A stretch of DNA of 64,000 bases from positions 49,569,201 through 49,633,200 of the forward strand of contig OY754470.1 of the NCBI GenBank assembly GCA_963575645.1, written 5' to 3'. Under the pieces are notes generated by a model, which was given only the letters and a program-made list of their open reading frames with translations, ran no database searches and was not told the DNA's origin. Of this stretch, positions 59,663 through 64,000 are shown one piece after another. Origin of the DNA: Xanthostigma xanthostigma (lineage: Eukaryota > Arthropoda > Insecta > Raphidioptera > Raphidiidae). How positions within the stretch are numbered: position 1 is the stretch's first letter; every line of letters starts with the position of its first letter. A program made the position numbers and the translations under genes.

Positions 59663-60259
59663 TAGGGAGGGAGGGGGAATGGCGCTCACTGGGTAATGGC
59701 GCTCACCTCTGTAACTCTGTCAAAAAGGAACGTAGCAACACGTCACGTCGCGTGAATCGCGAGGGGAGGGGGCCTCTAATAGACAGCGATGCAAACGGAC
59801 AGTCAGCTCGCGTCATGCGACTGTGAAGAGCGTTTCTTTGTTTGCGGCCGCGCTGATCTAATTTTTAATTAGGTGCTGAACAAGTTAAGTTGCTGGGCTC
59901 GCTATACTATGGACTCAGTGTTGCAGATTTGCGTAAACTTGTTTATAAATTTGCTGAGAGCAGCAATATCAAAAAAAATTATGATCAAAGCAGCAAAACA
60001 GCCGGATTGGATTGGGTACACTACTTTATGAGACCCTGAGCGGCATTACCCAAAGTCAGGGGCAGTGCCGCTCAAACATGTTTTTTTAATAATGTTTTCC
60101 TACTACTAGTAGGTGAAAGATATATGCTTTTGTTGTTAAATTGTTGATTACTCGATAATTAAAGACTTTGTTACTCTTCTTAATTTTGATTTATAATAAA
60201 TAATTTAAAAAATACAGCATGTTTTCCTTAAGTGAACGCCATTCCCCCGTCCTACCCTA
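59663..60259 (+). mobile_element. Pogo-like non-autonomous element
   Basis: TA at 59663-59664 and 60258-60259 flanks inverted ends of about 26 bp: left 'agggggaatggcgctcact', right complement 'acgggggaatggcgttcact', outermost 'ggga'/'ggta'. 'aatggcgctcac' is repeated once more at 59695. A GC-rich block (59735-59855) precedes a possible intron acceptor and a CENP-B-type domain fragment. A hairpin 'gagcggcattaccc'/'ggggcagtgccgctc' lies at 60037-60074. Confidence 0.75.
59875..60039 (+). pseudogene. CENP-B-type DNA-binding domain fragment of a pogo-like transposase
   Basis: After a plausible acceptor 'tctaatttttaattag' (ending 59872) the frame runs 54 codons to TGA at 60037. It reads YYGLSVADLRKLVYKFAE, then NIKKNYDQSSKTAGLDWVHYFM. 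The pattern of hydrophobic residues, '.LAY.FAE..NI', and 'AG.DW...FM' is that of the second half of the CENP-B N-terminal helix-turn-helix in pogo/jerky proteins. Full transposases are roughly 450-550 residues; the DDE core is absent here. Frame 59566-59826 upstream is not in phase with it. It is either an exon of a deleted element or a relic. Confidence 0.6.
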
Positions 60260-60449
60260 TACTACAATAATCTGCACAATTTGCCATCTCAATTTGCATT
60301 GAGGCCCTGAGGATGAAAATATAATTTTCGAAACGTTGGCCACAAGTGATACTTTTGTAAAGCTTATTTCTATTGTTCCTCAACCAAATAAATCTCCTTC
60401 AATACATATTTTGGAACAAAACTTCTACTAATACTAACTATAATTACTG

Positions 60450-61020
60450 TGAAAAAAATGTAAATTATATGACAATGTTTTGACAGTGTGTTGGTTGTAA
60501 GTCGGGCAAACAAAATTCTGTATCGCGCCCGCAATTGGTTGGAGCCAAGTGACGACGCTGCCACATTAGTGCAGGAGGCAATCAACCTTAATGGCCACAT
60601 AAATACTCGATGATTTATGTTCGAGACTTTACAAAAACTGTTTTTGTGTAGATTAGCTAAATTTACTACAAGTCCATTCAATTATTTTTATCTTTGTTCA
60701 GTCGGTAGTTGTGAGTATGTGAGTCCGCCGTCCCTTCTTGTGTTTCCGACCATAAACCTAATCCTTATTACACGATTGTAGGGAGCTGTCCGGATCTCGT
60801 CTCTACTCTATCCCTCTCTCTCTTACTCGAATATATTACGTATATCGTTTTGTCTTTTTCCTCACGATTCGTTATGTAACACATTTACTTTTTTTTTAAT
60901 CTTTTTTCTGAGACACTTCATCGTATACTAATTTTATTAAAAAAAATAGAGGAAAAAAAACACGACTCAAGAGAAATGTTGGTGTTTATTGTTGTCTAAT
61001 ATTAATCTGTAAATATATAC
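60450..61020. other. No gene seen
   Basis: A 103-codon minus frame (60370-60681) overlaps the F4 end and shows no recognisable domain. 60775-60850 is pyrimidine-rich ('ctctactctatccctctctc'). Confidence 0.3.
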
Positions 61021-61575
61021 AGTACATATCGGTTATAACGATGGCTTTGCGACCATGCAAAAGATGTCATTGTTGTCGATTGTAGTTCTAAGCAATTAAT
61101 AACTTCTAATTTTCTTCATTAGACCCAATATATCCAAAGAGATTTCATTTTGATTATGTTAATTGCTTATAGCGACAATCGGATACAACGATGTCTTACA
61201 TAACACCATACACATATTATTATGTATGTAGTTCATACTACCTACATGTAGTATGCATAATGTATAACAAAAAGCACTTATTAATAACCAAAATTATTAT
61301 CAAATAATCCAATATTATTTCTTTGAAATACTAGTACGTACAAAAATTATGTATATCTAGTCATATACTAGGTTTGATTGGGCACGCATTCACTTGTAGC
61401 AGATATTGAAGTGCTAAAACGATACCAAAAGACTAAAATCAATCGTCATAACCGATGTCTCGCTATAGCCAAAGTCGTTATAACCAATATATTACGGAAA
61501 TTAGACGAGACTTCTTACACTCGACTTGTCGTTATACCCGATGTCTGTATATTCGACATACAGTAGAATGTTTTT
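61021..61575. repeat. Degenerate 'gttataaccgatgtc' repeats
   Basis: Related words recur: 'cggttataacgatgg' (61029), 'ggatacaacgatgtc' (61182), 'cataaccgatgtctc' (61446), 'cgttataaccaat' (61470) and 'cgttatacccgatgtctg' (61531). Spacing is irregular. They resemble the ends of pogo/Tigger-like elements; borders are not resolved. Confidence 0.4.
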
Positions 61576-62215
61576 AACTTCGCTATAGTTGAATTAAATA
61601 TAATTTATGTTAAATTATTTATCTAAAGCTGTCTCGTTTTGGTCGGTCGTGTCAGGATAATTTAGGTATAAATTAAATCATTTATTATAACAGCGACCCA
61701 TGCAACGGATTGAAATTACTCAACGCACGATTCGGAACGTTATTCCAGCGCTTGGAAAATCACAAACTCTCATTACTCTTGTAAACTTACAGCTTAACAA
61801 TAAATTTAAAATAGGACTGTGAAATTTGTCGCGACTACTAAAATTATATATATATTCTTTCAAACGTGTAAACTTATTTTCTAGTCGATTTTTGAGCCCC
61901 AATAAATCTGGACGATATTTATGACTCGGCTTTCGTCTAAAGCAGTGTGCCAAAGAAAAAGGTTAAGCCGTGGAATATTTGTGAACGATGCGACGATATT
62001 TTATTTGAATTTTTATAGCCTATATTATTTCTTTGTAAGTCACCATTTTTGACGTTGTTATCATATACAACGAGTATATAACGTGTCAGTAAACATGGGT
62101 TCTAGATATTTATTAAAATGAGCTTACATATCCTTCTTTCGCTGGATACCTACGGGTTTATACTTGCATTTTATCAGTGGAGATCTGTTTGTGGCAATTA
62201 ATCTTTGGTTGCCCG
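61576..62215. other. No gene seen
   Basis: A 77-codon minus frame at 61720-61953 has no recognisable domain. Confidence 0.3.
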
Positions 62216-62371
62216 ACAACTCAGTCCAGAATAACTCCGATCAAAACAACTCGCTCAAAATAACTTAGGTTAAAATAACTTTTGTCCAAATCGATTCGGC
62301 GGAAAAAGAACTCAGCTCAAAACAACTCCAGGCAAAAACAACTTCGGACGAAATAACCCCGGTTACAATGA
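62216..62371 (+). repeat. Left array of 14-16 bp degenerate repeats
   Basis: About ten units of the form 'cggtcaaaacaactc' / 'aggttaaaataactt' follow one another with the core AAAAYAACTY conserved and a variable 5-6 base linker. They run in opposite orientation to the array at 62577-62713, forming a large foldback. Confidence 0.75.
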
Positions 62372-62492
62372 CGCTTTTTTTGATAAAGGGGTATGCGAAT
62401 TGTCTCGCAATGAAACGGGAAGGGGCAAATGTGGAGTTTTTAAAAAAACAATTCCGGGGTGAACGATAAACGGGTATGCGAATTGTAATTTA
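62372..62492 (+). repeat. Solo unit of the R7 120-bp repeat
   Basis: 'gataaaggggtatgcgaatt' to 'cgggtatgcgaattgtaat' is a close match to the units at 57350-57570. It sits at the inner edge of the left array, between the two inverted arrays. Confidence 0.75.
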
Positions 62493-62576
62493 AATGAAAA
62501 TAATTTGAAATTCGATTGAATGTAATATTGTGTAATAATGTGTAATGGGTTGAAATTATTATTGAGGTGTTTGTGC

Positions 62577-62713
62577 TCTGAGTTGTTTCATCTGGAGATG
62601 TTTTGCCCGGAGTCGTTTTGGTACTGACTTGTTTTGGTCCTGAGTCGTTTCTTCCAGAGTGGTTTTGTTCAGAGTTGTAAAAGTCAAAGTTGTTTCGTCC
62701 GAGTTATTGTGAC
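62577..62713 (-). repeat. Right array of 14-16 bp degenerate repeats
   Basis: Units such as 'gagtcgttttggtact', 'gacttgttttggtcct', 'gagtcgtttcttccag' and 'gagttgttt' are the inverse of the left array. They end 'gagttattgtgacc', which mirrors 'ggttacaatgac' at the inner edge of the left array rather than its outer edge. Confidence 0.75.
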
Positions 62714-62739
62714 CTAGCACCAATCTTTGAATAGTCAGT

Positions 62740-62815
62740 TCGTTAATACAGATAAATAAAATGAAATATTTATTTATTGAAGAATACTAATCAGACGTTA
62801 ATCAAAGATTTTAAA
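62740..62815 (+). mobile_element. F1 remnant
   Basis: 'tttatttattgaagaatact' and 'aatcagacgttaatcaaaga' are the F1 right end and tail; the rest is lost. Confidence 0.6.
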
Positions 62816-64000
62816 TTGAAGTATGTCTGCGATTTTCGAATATTCAACTTTTAAACATTTTTTCATTCGTAATCTCGGTTATCATATCAAATTTAATGTT
62901 GAAAAAAATGTATGTCTGTCTCTAGTCTCTACTAACGGATTTAACTCAAAAACACAGGTTATTGATAGTAACATTCGTGATTACAAAAAACGATGGTGAC
63001 CCTTCACTTCCACCATAAATGCTCCGTTTCTCACACCATGCTAAATATTGTCTCCGAAAAAATGCATTCAACCAAAAACTTCAATCATAAAATATTTTTC
63101 GGTGTTTCTGGTTTTTTTTTCATTAATTTGTAATGTTTTATATTTAGGGTTTTTTCGGACGACTGAGTGAGTACAATAGGACTATATATTATATCAAATA
63201 TAATAATACATGTATGTATAATGTATATAATATAAGCATATACGTATATAGTAAGACATCTAGGGGTAAACATTAAAATTTGTGCCCATAGTATACGTTA
63301 TGTTATAGTCTAGTCGTCGAGTATTTCGCTAAAATTATTTTAATCTAAGGAATCTATTAGTTGAATTAGTTTTTTGGTTTTAGTTATTTGTTTACCGCGT
63401 TTAATTTGTTGCAGATGGGAGAATAGTTTTCGACATTCACATCCAATAATAAAATTGTTGCTGCTAAGAAGTGATTAAATTGTTTCTAAGCACAATAATT
63501 AGTATTGTTGAAATTCAGTGTACATAAATATTATTCAACTCTGAAGGGATAAATAAAAAAATATTTTTTTTAAATGTAAATACAATTTAATTTTAAATAT
63601 ACTGTTCATGAAAAAGAGTACATATTACTAATGCAATCGGCATTCAATATAGAATGTATTGTTTAACCCTGGAGCGGTAACGGCCCACGTAGATGAACAA
63701 TAACATTGTCGGCAACGCATAGCGAATCCGTCACATGAATCTACAGTAAACATGACTCCGGTGTACGCATAAAATGCACGGTTAAAAATCTACATAACAG
63801 TCAAGTTGGATATAAAAAACGCGAGGGAATATAATATGAGACAAAAGCTAACACCGGAGGTGAATGCCGTACACTGGATGGCTAGACGGATTTTAAATCA
63901 CCCCCACCACTAGAAACCATCACTTTAAAACATAGAGAAATTTCAGCTATGTCGTCTTTAAACATTAATTGTTATTTGTTTCTGCAATGCTGTTGACAAT
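62816..64000. other. No gene seen, AT-rich
   Basis: No repeat partner, terminal repeat or frame recognised. 63190-63250 is an imperfect 'tata/tgta' run. 63670-63900 is less AT-rich and could hold unrecognised sequence. Confidence 0.3.

Larger units (their letters stand above)
59469..60449 (+). mobile_element. F4 inverted-repeat element with 13-bp duplication, split by a pogo-like insertion
   Basis: The element (59482-60436) starts 'aaggagatttatttgcttga' and, inverted near its right end, has 'tcaaccaaataaatctcctt' (60380), followed by an extra tail of about 34 bp. Perfect duplication ACTATAATTACTG at 59469-59481 and 60437-60449. The right arm carries 'ctgaggatgaaaatataatt' then 'ttcgaaacgttggcc' (60307-60341), with stem GAAAAT/ATTTTC. 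The left arm is degenerate. A TA-flanked element sits between the arms. Confidence 0.75.

Noticed and set aside
60370..60681. 103-codon minus-strand frame
   Set aside because: Begins in unique DNA and runs into the F4 end, with no recognisable domain.
1..64000. CRISPR arrays, bacterial operons, riboswitches, viral or toxin genes
   Set aside because: Nothing in composition, coding density or motifs supports any of these; the short direct repeats present are transposon-derived.

Overview
This window is strongly AT-rich eukaryotic DNA with no long open reading frame, no operon structure and no rRNA gene. Its repeats point to an insect, most likely a moth or butterfly. Retroposon tails ending in 'gaagccgcgggtaacggctagt', the block beginning 'accgtgactgtctgactgat', and the 'gaccgattttgacg..ttcact' repeat are types common in lepidopteran genomes. 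The assignment is an inference from repeat style; no host gene confirms it.

Almost everything that can be named is transposon-derived. The main content is: (1) four families of inverted-repeat elements, here called F1 to F4 (F1 at about 4.1, 6, 7, 15.8, 17.4, 24.1 and 58.4 kb; F2 at 5.9 and 58.0 kb; F3 at 17.7 and 49.8 kb; F4 at 59.5 kb). They share inverted arms, a short extra tail at one end, 12-15 bp target-site duplications and a hairpin motif of the form YTGARRA-N-stem-loop-stem-GAAAyGT that resembles a hammerhead ribozyme core. (2) Non-autonomous DNA transposons with legible ends: hAT-type (9.1, 43.5, 51.2, 55.1 kb), TTA/TAA-type (1.7, 4.0, 39.6 kb), a mariner-like derivative at 38.3 kb with an intact 92-codon remnant of transposase, and a pogo-like element at 59.7 kb with a CENP-B-type domain fragment. 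(3) Dispersed retroposon-like repeats R1-R10, mostly present as pairs or triplets within the window. (4) A 5'-truncated non-LTR retrotransposon at 35.8 kb. (5) tRNA-derived fragments near 0.15 and 55.0 kb. (6) Tandem and inverted minisatellite structures at 24.5, 57.4 and 62.2-62.7 kb.

Host gene content is near zero. The only candidate is a two-exon reading frame at 27.28-27.76 kb preceded by a CpG-rich block; a second CpG-rich block lies at 0.32-0.48 kb. Insertions are often nested, so relative ages can be read directly: F2 into F1 at 5.9 kb, F1 into a TTA-type element into R2 at 4.0 kb, pogo into F4 at 59.7 kb, and an AAT-flanked element into a foldback at 47.8 kb.

The best candidate for something little described is the F1-F4 group. 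Its architecture fits non-autonomous Penelope-like retroelements better than DNA foldback elements, and the covarying hairpin plus GAAA in four unrelated families suggests a selected RNA structure, possibly a self-cleaving ribozyme.
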